From the NCBI GenBank assembly GCA_010645155.1, contig CM021318.1:11297796-11361795 (forward strand): 64,000 nucleotides of DNA. The letters run 5' to 3'. Positions 47,680 to 60,100 of the stretch are shown piece after piece (the stretch's first letter is position 1; the number at the start of each line of letters is the position of its first letter). The notes under the pieces are model-generated. The model was not told where the DNA came from. It was given only the letters and a program-made list of their open reading frames with translations, and made no database searches. Source of the stretch: Tigriopus japonicus. Its lineage: Eukaryota; Arthropoda; Copepoda; Harpacticoida; Harpacticidae. A program made the position numbers and the translations under genes.

Positions 47680-49215
47680 AACATATAGAGAGTCGAAAAT
47701 AGCGACCTCAAGCGACATTCATAGCATTTCCTGTAATGGAAAGTAGAGCAATTCCGAAAATACGCCCTTCACTTTGCTAAGTTTGAATGCCTATCGCACC
47801 TCCCCAGTGATTTGAAATTGGCAGCAGTTAACAGCAAGTTGTTAATTATTGTATCAAGAAGCAGTCTTAAATCTTAAGAACATCAAAATTTGTGCCTCAT
47901 TTTGAAGTTATTACAGATTTAAAATGTCAACTTCAGTTTCAAAATTAGTCACCCTCTACATATAAGCAGACCTGTTCAAGATACTTTGAAAAAGTATCTA
48001 GATAAGATAGTATTTTCCGCAAAGTATCTAGATAAAGATAGTTTAAGATACTTTCCTGAAAAAGTATCTAGATAAAGATACTTTAAGATACTTTCCCGAA
48101 AAAAGTATCTAGATAAAGATACTTTAAGATACTTTCCCGAAAAACTATCTAAAAAAGATACTTCAAGATATTTTTTACAAAACGTATCTATATAAGATAC
48201 TTCTAGATACTTTTCTTCATTATGCATAATGTCAAATTATTTGTGCATTATGCACATTGAAAGTGGATGCATTATACATGTTAAGACTTGAGAGTGGACG
48301 CATTATGCACACTGAGAGTGGATGCATTATGCATCCTTCCTCAAAGTGGATAATGAATGCATCCTCAGATTCCTCACTCAATGTGCATAATGTGTCCACT
48401 CTCAAGTCTCAACATGCATAATGTATCCACTTTTAATGTACATAATGCACAAGTAATTTGACATTATGCATTATCAAGAAAAGTATCTAGAAGTATCTTA
48501 TCAATACACTTTTTGGGAAAATGCATAATGCATACTAAACAATGCATAATGGATGCTTTAACACAAAAAAATGAGAGAACACATTATAAAGATAAAGATA
48601 GTTCAAGATAGTTTTGCAAAAAAAGTATCTAGATAAAGAATTTCAAGATAGTTTTCCGAAAAAAGTATCTAGATAAAGATACTTTAGGATACTTTCCCGA
48701 AAAAAGTATCTAGATAAAGATAGTTTAAGATACTTTCCCGAAAAAAGTATCTAGATAAAGATACTTTAAGATACTTTCCCGAAAAAAAGTACAGTATCTA
48801 GATAAAAATAAAATATAAACTATCTTTTATCTTTATCTTTTATCTAGATAAGATAATTGAACAGGTCTGCATATGAGGAAGGAGAAAAAAGGGAAAAGAA
48901 GAAGGCAAGAGACCAGAGCGACCAATTTCAGACCTTCAAAAAGGAGTTGGTGAAGATTTCAGACTTGTGGACTTTTGAACACCATTGTGACAAACCAATG
49001 CAATTTTGGTGCATTACAAGAGTACAGCTTTTGAAGTTAGAACAAATGGCTTTATAATGAAATAAAAAAAGAAACACCAAACACTTATAAAGATTGCATA
49101 AAAAGCGAAAGAAGTTACTACATGGACCGGGTCTCATAGTACTGTGTACACTCAAGGACATATCTCTATGGAGATATCTCTATCTCTAGAGGTCCATGGT
49201 GCACTCTACGTTTTG
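47680..49215 (-). repeat. Interspersed repeat, inverted partner of 26335-27235, split by a hAT insertion
   Basis: Reverse complement of the 26335-27235 repeat, from GACCTCAAGCGACATT (near 47708) to GTGTACACTCAAGGACAT (near 49150). The hAT element at 47967-48869 sits inside the CATATA...GAGGAAGGAG part that is continuous in the other copy. Confidence 0.8.
47967..48869. mobile_element. Near-palindromic hAT element, 903 bp, with TATCTAGATA arrays
   Basis: Ends CAGACCTGTTCAAG and TTGAACAGGTCTG. Flanks CATATAAG (47959-47966) and CATATGAG (48870-48877) match at 7 of 8, and the uninterrupted 26335-27235 copy confirms the insertion point. Both arms hold 4-5 units of AAAAAGTATCTAGATAAAGA plus TACTTTAAGATACTTTCC. 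The centre (about 48215-48480) is a second long hairpin made of GCATAATG words. Confidence 0.9.
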
Positions 49216-49369
49216 AATCCCAAGACTCTATAAAAAACTTTCTTTGGGACCACGAGAGCTATTTAGGGAAACTTTAAAATTCCCACGGTAGGCTAGTGTA
49301 TTTTTGGTTAACATCACTGTCTAAAATTTTTCCCTTCAAGATTGAAAAACAAATAAGGCAAGAAAAAAA

Positions 49370-49528
49370 GTATCTACGATATGTATGAGAGTTATTTTTT
49401 GCGGTTTTATGGAGTTTTTTGCGATTTCAACATTTTTTTCTGCACATTATATTGCGATTTTGGTCTGGTTTTGTGCAACTTTTGGTAATTAACAGCCTTT
49501 ATTTATTTGTGCTTTTTGCCCGTCCCTA
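49370..49528 (+). mobile_element. Right-end fragment of the TAGGGACGGGCA hAT family
   Basis: Ends GCTTTTTGCCCGTCCCTA at 49528, preceded by TTTATTTATTTGTGC and TTTTTTGCGATTT words like those inside 6705-7952. No left end found. Confidence 0.65.
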
Positions 49529-51155
49529 GTAATGAGGCTGGTTTTCCCTTCATAACGTCAGATCCATGGTACTCTAGTATTGCCAATACATGAATCGCAA
49601 GACTTTTCATCGCAGAAGAACTCTGACGATGACAATGACACAAATGTCATTTGAAAAACTGTCATCTTATAAATTTATCCATTTCCTTCTTGAGACAAAT
49701 CATCTGAAGGAGACGAGGCACTGTCCTTCCTTGTTGTACGTGGTCTGTACGTACGAAGGACGAACTTCTAGTCCACACAAGTGCGAGAGGACAACAAAAC
49801 ATTTAATGATATCGGTCCTCGAGGGAACAGCAACAATTTTTATTGTGCCCAGGAAAGTAGTCAGGAAGAAGAGGGGATTTGCTTGTCAGTTTCTTCGTTT
49901 GTTCGTTAGCTCATGGATCCTGCTAGAAATCGAGGAATGTCACAAGTGTCTCCCGGTTACCCGATTAGTACTCTGGTGTCTGACTCCTTGGAACTGCGCA
50001 ATTTCGTTGGCTTGAGACACTTTTCAAGCAAATTACTCTCAACTTCAGAGCTCTAGTTGTCTCGATTTCTAGCGCTTTCAAGGTTCAAGAGAGCAATGAA
50101 CTAACAGCTGATGATCCCAACACATATCCATTCGTAATTGTAACGCACATGCGTTTCCCGAAGCGTTTCCATCAGATCATGTCAAAGTAGGTGGGAGCGT
50201 CGTTTGCTCGTCTTTCCAGCTCACTGGGATTCTTGCTCTCGCAAGAAGGGAGGGATACTCATGGCGCTCAAATACGTTGTGGGTCCTCCAGCCTTGTTGC
50301 TCCTTCTGTCGCCGGTCCCCAAATCGACCGACCCACCTACCCAGATTCAACCAAACACCCACCCATCCACCCTCTCTTCTCTCCCATTCCTCCACCGATT
50401 CATGGTCTTTCGTTTCCATTCGCGGGTCCTTGTTGAGTCCCTCTCGAGCTCGCAGTCCTGACCTTGCAGCCTTTGCGAGGATCCCTCGTTCTTCGAGACA
50501 AGAAAGGAAGAAGCGCTGCCTTTTACGTCAGTCTTGAGTTCCAGTCCCTCTGAATGATTCCGGAAAAGAGTGTCCCTTGCGACTTTCAGTTTTGAATTCC
50601 GGGCTCCGTGTGCATTATCCAGCCAGTGCTATCACATCATTGCTTGAACAAAATTGGCCGTTGCGTAGAGTGAAGTGACAAGTGTGCTTCTCGACACCCA
50701 TATATGTAAGAACAATCAACGTATTACTTTTCTCTCCCATCAACTGATTTTACTTGAGAGTTTAGTATGATACACTTGCCGCCGGTCTCACACTTTTTTA
50801 ACCGCAATGATACGTTCTGTGATTAGAGCAAAAACCACGAACTGACAGAGGCGTTCCGACAAGGTTCTTCCCTCTGCTCTTTTTAACCTTCTTCTGGTCT
50901 CAATTAGAACCCAATCTCTTTAAGTTTCAGAGGGTGCACACTTGTGGATCAGTGAAAGAAACCAGTCATCGCAATCGATCGAGTCGTCAGTATTTGGAAG
51001 ATCGAATTTTGAATACAATGCCACAATGTTGTGCTCGAAGCAACCCATGGACCGATTTCGCTTGCTCGACCAATTCTCCATGACCGTTGTTGTCCTTGTG
51101 AAACAATTAAAGCTACCTGACAGCAAATAATCCATCCTCTCCTATAACGTCCACC
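49529..51155. other. Upstream region of the class C receptor gene
   Basis: Probably promoter and 5' UTR. Several overlapping frames occur around 50190-50540, a GC-richer patch, none with a recognisable domain. One short plus frame (MALKYVVGPPALLLLL...) begins like a signal peptide but has no homology I know. Confidence 0.4.
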
Positions 51156-54100
51156 ATGGGGTGGTTATGGTTGTGGTGGTCGTGTTTACTGAGGCTACCC
51201 TCCTCTTTGCGGTTCTCATTTTTTTCGACCAAGACGCTCGTCACTTTCATAAGCCTCGTCGTTGTACTTGAGACGAACTCGGCTCAACGATGCATTGGCC
51301 AACAGCCTAGTGAGCCCAAATACTTCTACTATGGAGATCAAGCTGTGGAAATCAAGATTCTGACCTCGGATCGAACCACACACCTTTTGATCTCAACTAT
51401 TCTGCAGATCTTTACGCAAGAAGTTCTGGGTTACAACAACACCACTCTCATACACCTCGATGATCAAACTCAAGGATTTGACCCCGATGCTCAATTTTCC
51501 TACATTTCGTCTTGTACAGATTTTAAGTGAGTATCACAATCAAATTTCGATTGCCAAACAGTATTTGTTCATATTAATTGCTGAATCTGGCGGCAATCTC
51601 CATTTGTCTGGTTCTTGATCTTCCCTGACCCATCTTAGAGAAGAAAGTTGTTTCTGGCATTTACAATTTGCGGTTGACACTTTGTTACCTAATTTGGACC
51701 ACAACGCGATCATGCCTCGATCTCCATATAAAAGATTGAGGAGACACGTCCGAATATTCACAAGATCTTAGGTGTGCGTTAATTTCCTCCTCAGGAAAAC
51801 CTTTAGAATTAAACGAGTCCCACGGGTTTTCATAGGATTACTTAGATTAAAAGGAATCCCTCTTTCAAATCTTTTGGTGCCAACTTTCTTCGGGCTCAGA
51901 ATGGCTGAATTTTTGCAGGTCTTTTTCATTCCAACCCTTTTTTTATCTCAAATTCACATTCATGTTCAGAAGTGACTTTTACATTTTGAGTTCAGTTGCC
52001 AAAACTTGGATGAGGTCAATTCCAAATCGTTGGCCCCTCTCCCTAAGGCTATGATCAATATGGAGATGTGGTTGCCTCCTAACTTCCAAGTCCACGATTG
52101 GAAAGTCGAAGACCTTGGGCGATTGGGACTAGGTGGGAGGTGAGAATCTACGCACTTTCTTTTGTACTTTTTTGCAGTGCATTCTGGTAATCGGAAGTCT
52201 TTTTCTTTCGATCAGATTTGGCTGGTTCATTCCCAATGCCTTTGCTCAATCCACGCCGCCAATCAAAGACCATTGGCGGTCTTTTTCCACAAATGAAGTG
52301 GCGAACCTATTTGCTCCTACTAGCCATGTTCTCAATTTTATTCTAAAAAATCTCAAACGAAGCGATGGAAGTGATCGGTAAGTTAAACCTTTGAGCTCAA
52401 TTCGGTGAACTCTGGGAAACTTTCGGTCAACTTACTCAATGAACTGTGGAAGACATTATTTGGAGCATTGTGCATATAGTTTAAGTTTACTAAAATCGAT
52501 GGCAAAGGTCAGGTTAGAAATGCTCCTGATGTTCAACCATGTCTAGGCCTAATGCTCTTTCCAACTCACCTGTGGCCTTGACATGAAAGGAATGACCAAG
52601 AGGGGTCAAATAGCTACTAAGAATACCATTGATAAGTAACCTAATGTTCTCTTCAGTAGGACATGCACAACGGTTGCTCAAATGAGCGTTTTAATACTGG
52701 TAAAACAGGGCCGTGGCTTGTGCTAAGTTGCTCTGCCCATTTTGCCGAAAAAAAAATCATTTTTATTCTGCTTTTTATTTAAAAAAGTCTAAGTTCACGG
52801 AAGCGATAGATTTTTCACGTTAAGATGAAACGTGGTTGGCCTTGGTTGGAATTTGTCATATCCAGAGTGATTGAATAAAAAACAATCAAGCAAGCATTTT
52901 GTTGTTGCAAAAATAGGACTTAACAATGATCAAAAAATAAATTAAAGATGCACTTTTTTTACTTGATTCCATAGGATTATATTAAACTTTAAAAATGTTG
53001 CCCATGAAGCGAAATGAAATAGCTTTTGTTGCTTCTTTCTAGGAATGCAGGATTTTATGTTTTACTCATTGAATACACCTTAAAATTGAAATATAATGAC
53101 TTGGATTTTTCAAAATGGGCTGAGCCGTTTACCAGTAGTGAAATGATTTAAAACGCTCACTTGAGCATCTTTTGTGCATGTCCCATTCATTCACTTGTCG
53201 CCCAAGCACTGGATGATGTCATCATATCACACGGTGTTCCGAATGGCTTTTTAGGTTTGAATCAAAATACCCAACGACATCATGGCACTTTTTGGACCCA
53301 CAATTCAATGGGAAACAACTTTACTTTGATTGTATTATATAACTTTAGGCCCAGGGAAAAAGTGATATACCTAAAAACCTATTAATTATAATATTTTTTA
53401 ATAAACTATTAAACTCATGTTTAGAGACCATTTAGTTACCTCTAGAATTCAAATTGAATAAAAATTTATTCAGCCACAGCTGAGTTATTTGACTTTAAAT
53501 GGTCCATTTTTTGACCCCAAAAAGCCGAAAAACGCTACAGTTATGAAAAAATTAATTCCCATGTATTTCAAAGAGCTTTTCAATATTGCAAAAATAAATA
53601 ATTTTTTGAGTTGTGGAACTTATGTCAAAATAGCTCAAAATAAGAAAAAATATCACTTAAACGGAACACCTTGATCAATTATAATGAGACATTGTTTGTT
53701 TTGGGTCGACAACATATTTCAATTTTAGCTTAATTTCATGTGGTAGGGAAACGTCATGCTTATGATGATGTCGTACAGATACGACATTATCTGACAAATC
53801 TATCCGACACTTTGTATAATAATTTTGACGGGAGTTAAATTGAAGAGTGAAGTCGGACGAATTCAGTTGGGGATTCTAGGGCCAAAATGGCTAGGGATGC
53901 GTCAGAGTCGAGACTAAACCTCCAAAAACTTAATAAAAATTCTCCAGCCCAATTTACATTCTTCGTGTTGACAATCAATCGAAACAAGAACATTTTCCTC
54001 ACGTAGCAAACTTAAACTATGAAACGCTCGAGCCTACTTTTGACCTAACCCTTCGAGTATACTCTTCCATTACAAGAAATTTTCCTCCTTAAAGCCTTTT

Positions 54101-57100
54101 TACTTGAAGGAAGCGTAATTGTGCACTACTGTAGTGTTCAAAGTAGTCAAATTATACATACTTTTGGGGTTGGTTCAATACAGCCATTGAGAAAGGGCAA
54201 GAAGCGCGGAAATCATGGAGTGGGAGGCTAGCAATGAGAATTATGATTTCCAGCAGAAACGAACCATTTGCGTTCTGCCAAATTAAGTTTAAAAACGAGC
54301 ATTATTTTATATATTTCCTATTTACCTACAAAGAGAGCAGCTTTTTTTTCACTCTCTGTTTTCGTCGTTAGACTTTCATAAGTTGGTCACGTTTAATATT
54401 TCTATACCAACTCAGCTGCGATTACGCTTCATGAAATCTGAGAAAAGGATCGGGAAAAACTAGACAGTGTTTTTAAGGAGTGTACTCTTAAAGTTACAAT
54501 GCACTAACAAATTTATTTGCCCCCGTTCCAAAATAACTCTTGTGTAACTTACTCGCTCTTCTCCACGAACGTTTGTCTGGTTGCTTCCATTTCAAGCCAA
54601 GATATGAATTATTCATTGGCAAAGAACTCATTATTTTAGTGAGTATCAACTTGCTTAAATTTACTGGAGTCAATTGTGTGTTCTGAAGTGGGCTGATTTC
54701 AATGTTTAAAACTGTTTGCATTGTGAATTTATCCGCTCACATGTCATGCATTTTTCTAGATTTGTCTGCCAAGAAGATTATTGTGATGATCGGGGCATGT
54801 ACGTTTCAAGTCAATGTCGACATGTGCGTCACGGAACAAATGGGCCAACCCGATGTGCTCTAATGCTCACAGATTTTCCCGGTAAGTTCTAAGCCCCAAG
54901 AAGAGGTCTCAATTAGCGACCCTTACTAGAGACTGGCCGTCGTAGGCTAACACACGGTGCCGATGATTCACGCTGGTGATTGGTCAATAGCATTCAGTTG
55001 AACATTCAGCTAATTCTAACGAAGTTCAATAACAAACCAGAGTGCTTCTTCTTTGTTGATTTTGTAGTGATCTGACTTGGTGCCGGGGTTGCCAATTTAC
55101 CGATGTGAAATCATATTCCCCTCTATCTACCAGTCCTCATAAACCCGTTTTTCCTTTAAGGATCACCAAAAGGCAAGGCATCCCTGACTTTCGTGACTTC
55201 TGAGCAGGGTTGCAAATCAAACTCACATTCGTGTTTGCTCATATACAAGAGCAAAGCACCCATCCTGCAAGCAATAACCCTACCTTGCCATCTCCCGTAA
55301 AAAAAAACTTGCGCAAGCCTAGATTCCACATCACTAAGATTTTGTTGTTAATCACCCGATCGTGTGACATTAATTGGCCTTTGTTAAAACTCCGCACTAA
55401 TTGAAATTCACTTTTTTCATATCGGGTAAATACCTTAGACACATTTCCAGCAGACTTGAGGACTTTCAATAACCAAACTGCCCTATCAAATGAGCGAAAT
55501 AGTTTAGATGTGTTTCGTAGAAGAAAAGGTATCTTTAATCATGAACTTCGGCTTCCCGCATGATGAATGACGTCACAGACAGTATGTGCCGGGTCAGGCA
55601 ATCATAGATTTGAATGCCAATCTCTGCCTTTTAGTATTTCTAGTCTCAATCATTATCAACCAATATGAAAAAGCTGGTTGAAAGTGGTCTGGCGCTAACT
55701 CTCTGGAATCTTTCCAAAGCGACATAAGCAAGCACATGAAAGGCAGGATCTACTGTACAGGGTAACTCATACCACAAACCAGCTCCAGACTTCTCAGTTC
55801 TAGCTTAGCAGGCAGGCAGACGACGGCGACAGTTGTTTGATCCGTGACCTCTAGATGACTCGGGCTGTATTTTCTGGATTGACTCTGAGAATCAAACTTC
55901 AAAAAGGACATTTGCGTTACAAACAAGGTAGCGCACTCTATGACGTTCCTTATGAAACCATCATTTTTAACAATGTTGTTAGGCAATCCCTCATAGAGGG
56001 CGCTTTTGGCGACGACAAAATTGAAATATCTCTATTTTAGTCATCTATGCTCATACTCATAGTTTTTCTAGCATCGATTTTGGGACATTAAATCTATACT
56101 GAAGTAAATTTCCGCATTGAAAATGCGATCTTGCCTCTGCTTGAACTGAACTCTAATAATTTCGTTAATTTTGATGATTTCAGAGTTATTTGCTACCAGA
56201 TGTAACCAAAAATAATTGGCCAAAGAGTTATCTTTAACAGTAAAAAAAAAATGTTTATGCTTGACTCATGAATGGATGGGGCTCGGAAAAATTTGCAAAC
56301 TTGAAACAAAAAAAAAATCAATTTTTGTCAATTTCAAAGTATTTGTCATAGTAAAAGTACGTAAAATAAACACATTTCGAACAATTTCCCGTAGGATTCC
56401 GGTGATCGAGGCTAAAAATTGAAGAATTGCTGTTTGCTGCGTAAAATATAAAAAGTTGCTAAATTTGACTGTAATGGACAAACGTTGCAATTTTTGGTGC
56501 AAGTTGTATTTTGCAACTTTTCCGAGTTCCAATCAAAAAAACTTTATATGTGTACAATTTCATTACCTCAAAAAGTGTATTGGATCACTTAAAACAATGC
56601 AAGCAACATATTTTCCAAAACCATATTAATTGATATTTAAAGGGTTGTTAGTTATGAATTGAAGCGAATTTTATGAATATTTGTTCAGAAGATTATGAAT
56701 TATCATTACTTAAAAAAGCAAATTGCGTTTAATTATGTCATGGAATGTCTCGGTTAGAGCAATTGCCACGAAATAATGCATCCATTTTTTTGTCAAGTTC
56801 CATCATTTATATTGCTTGCCTGCTTTCTTTTTAATAAGTTTAAACGAAGTGGAATAGGAAACAAAACGAAAATTCTACCAAAAGGATTTCGGTCAGTTTC
56901 AAATAATAAAAGCGTTACGGCCAATTTCAAATAATAAATGAATTTCAGTCCATACTAAAAAAAACCATTTTTTTAAATTAAAAAAAAAACAAAAACACTA
57001 GAGCACATTTATAAGTTATGCTATAGAAGAAAATTTATTTAAAAAAAATAGAAAGTGCGCTATCTAGTGGATTTCATCTGACAGCTGCTGGGATTTCCCA

Positions 57101-60100
57101 TGATACAAATATACTTGAAGATGGCAACTGCCAAACATCAGTTTTGGATAAATTTAAGTGTCTCATATGTTGATGGAGAGTCTCATGATGGGACTTATAG
57201 TGTTTTAAGATGAATTTTGATATGGATCATTCCTGAAATTACCGTTCAATAGTCAAAGTCTCCTGTTTCAATGCATATTTTTCGATTAATTCAACCTAAA
57301 ACAATAACAGGTCCATTAGCAATCTCCAACAAATACTACGGTATATTTGAGGCGCTTTAGTTTTTGCAAAACTGATGTGTAGCCCTTGCTATCTTCAAAT
57401 ACATCGGAATTGCGAGCTGTTGCCGTAAGAAATCCACTAGATGGCGCACTTCACGATCGTAGTCTTTGATTAAAGTAGTATAGGTTACATTTTAGCATTT
57501 CCAAGTCTTGAAGAGCATTTTCCTGATGCCAATGCATTTTGGTCTCTCTTTTGGCATAATAAGTCACACTTTGTAGGTCTTCTTGCACCCAAGGAGGTGT
57601 GTTAGTTCACTGGTCTACTCTCATTCTGTGGAATCTTCGTTTACGTTTTTGAGAAATATTAAAGTCTATTTCCTCATGGAAGAGCCAAAGACATACAGTT
57701 CCAAAGGATTGCGTCAGATGAAGTTCCACAGCCCATGAGCTTCCGTACACGTAGAATTTTTTATGCTCCGTACAAAATTCCTTGACATTTTTGGACCGAG
57801 AATAAGAAGAATGTTTTTGGCTTGTTTAGATCGCAATTATGCGGTTTGACTTTGTGTTTCATGCCATGCTAAGTCAAAAGTAAGAGCTTGTGTGCGAGTA
57901 GGAGTGAGAGTGGTTCACGAGGGACCAATTACTCTCTATGGTGGACGGGCGGCTTTATCATGCGTAATGCGTCTTGGAGACCATGGATGTTTGGGCTCGA
58001 ACTCTTCATTCATCATTGTCAAGGCTGATCTCTATCGATTGGAGAGCAAACCTTGACCTCGGCGCAAAGAAACTATGGCCTCATTCATTCATGAATCGAC
58101 CACAACTATTCGACAGACCCTACTCATCTCCACTCTACTCTACATTGCTCTATTCTTTCTTTCAATGACTTTCGAATACTTTCAATAACTTGGAAAATAC
58201 AGCATCCCAGATTTCTCAGATTCTCGAGCCTGAGAAGAACAGCATTGCTCATTACGATCTAGCCGTCTCGATCAAATAAGTCTTTCTACTAATGACCCAC
58301 ACCCGTTTCTGGTTTTAGTGCACTCCTCTTTGTACTCGACCATGAACGTGATCAACCAGATTGAGGATCTGAGCCTTCAAGTTAACGTGGCCTTTGTGGG
58401 CGACAAGCTCCTGGAGACGATTCAGTACCTGGAGACCTCTCCAGAGATTCAGAACGGTTCGAGGTCTTATCTAGTGTTCCATTATACCCCCTCGTTGGTG
58501 ACGAGTCGGTTCAACTTCACTTCCATCAAGTTCGAACCCTGTGACCACGGATGGGAGTCGCCTATTTTCACACCCAATCTAACTCTTACTTCTCCAAATT
58601 GTTTGTACAACCTCAACCGGTTGGCAAAGGTGAGCTCAAAAGCCGATCATTTCGTCTTTATTTCGAAGGGTCTTTCCTGGTTGTTTCTGTTTTCTGTAAA
58701 GGTGTCAAGGAACGATCTCTACATTTCCACAACAGCTATTACACTACAGGTTTAGACAGAATTAGTGAAACATTAGATTAAAGATCATGATTTAGACCTT
58801 GGTGAGAGCCACAATCCCAAATGACAGATTAAGAAACATAACAGGATGCAGAAAAATTGTCGTGAAACCCTGGCCAAGGTGGCAAATACGTAGAGTGTGA
58901 GGACTCCCACGTTGGTCAAGGCCAGTATAAGAGTATTTAGGATCACGTAAAATCCGGCTTTATCCATAAATAAGACGGCCAAACACTAAAATGTGTCCCC
59001 CAAAACTGTTGGCTGGATCGTAAAAGAAGACCAACAAGCGCAACAAGGATCACTTTTGGCTGTAGCTGACGCAGTATGGGCTGATATCCAAGAGGAGAAA
59101 TTCGTACGTATTAGTTGTGACATTGATGTCAAGACGTTCGGGGTTGTGGTTTGGACCAAAGGGGGACAGGACAAATAATATTCCTATATGTTATGGGGAA
59201 CAACTTCTTAAAGCAATCAATGCCTTCCCATTGACTTTGTTGGTAACAAGTTATTTCGCAATATTCCTGTCTCACTAATGTTGCTTAAACCTGTACATTT
59301 TTATAAAAAAAAAACTCAATAAGTCGTAAATAATTGTTATTACAAACTTTCCCACATAAAATAAAAGTGTGCTGGTCGAGTGAGCCTGAAAAAAAAAATG
59401 TTTCTGTATCGCCGAGTCGATAAAAAACCGCTGGAGGCTGATTTGATTCAAGTTTGATCTTAGAATTTGATTTTCCTTCTTGTTTGTCGTTCATTTGTTT
59501 TGAATCCATCATTCTAATTTCTTTCGACTTCTTTTTCTCTTGCCTCAGGTGGTTTGGCAGCCTTTAAGGGATGGTGCACAAGCTCTCTACCTCACGTTGA
59601 GCAAAATGGAATTTTCTTTAAAAGACTACCAAGACATCTTGGGAATTTTCAACGAGAAATCCAAAACTTTTTGGGACCCCAAAGACCCGCAACTTTTGCG
59701 TGAAGTAGCCTGTCAGTGGCTCAATGAAGAGACCATGTTAAGGAATGGCCTTCGATCCAAGCAGTACCAACAGTGGAGTGATATTGGGACCTCCAAGCCC
59801 AAACTGATCATCGGAGGAATCTTTCCCATTAGAGGGACAAAATTTCGAGCTCCCGAGCTCCTTCCAGGTAAGTCGCCTCAAATCAATTGCGCAGTCACTC
59901 AGAAATTGCCATCTTTAAAAGTTCGATCAGTTGCCTGGATTCGGCAAATTGGTAAATGCATGGACGAAGAACGCAAGAAGACAAACCCTGAAGGGTATTC
60001 ATTCATTTGGGCCCTTGGGCCAACAAGACTCAACATCTCAACCTGAACATCCTCTACGCCAAATGTCCTTCACAACTGATAAAATACGTACTACTCAAAT

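Noticed and set aside
50190..50540. Small secreted-protein ORFs (for example MALKYVVGPPALLLLL...)
   Set aside because: Several frames and both strands are open in a GC-richer patch; no homology or splice evidence, and it lies where the receptor promoter or 5' UTR is expected.
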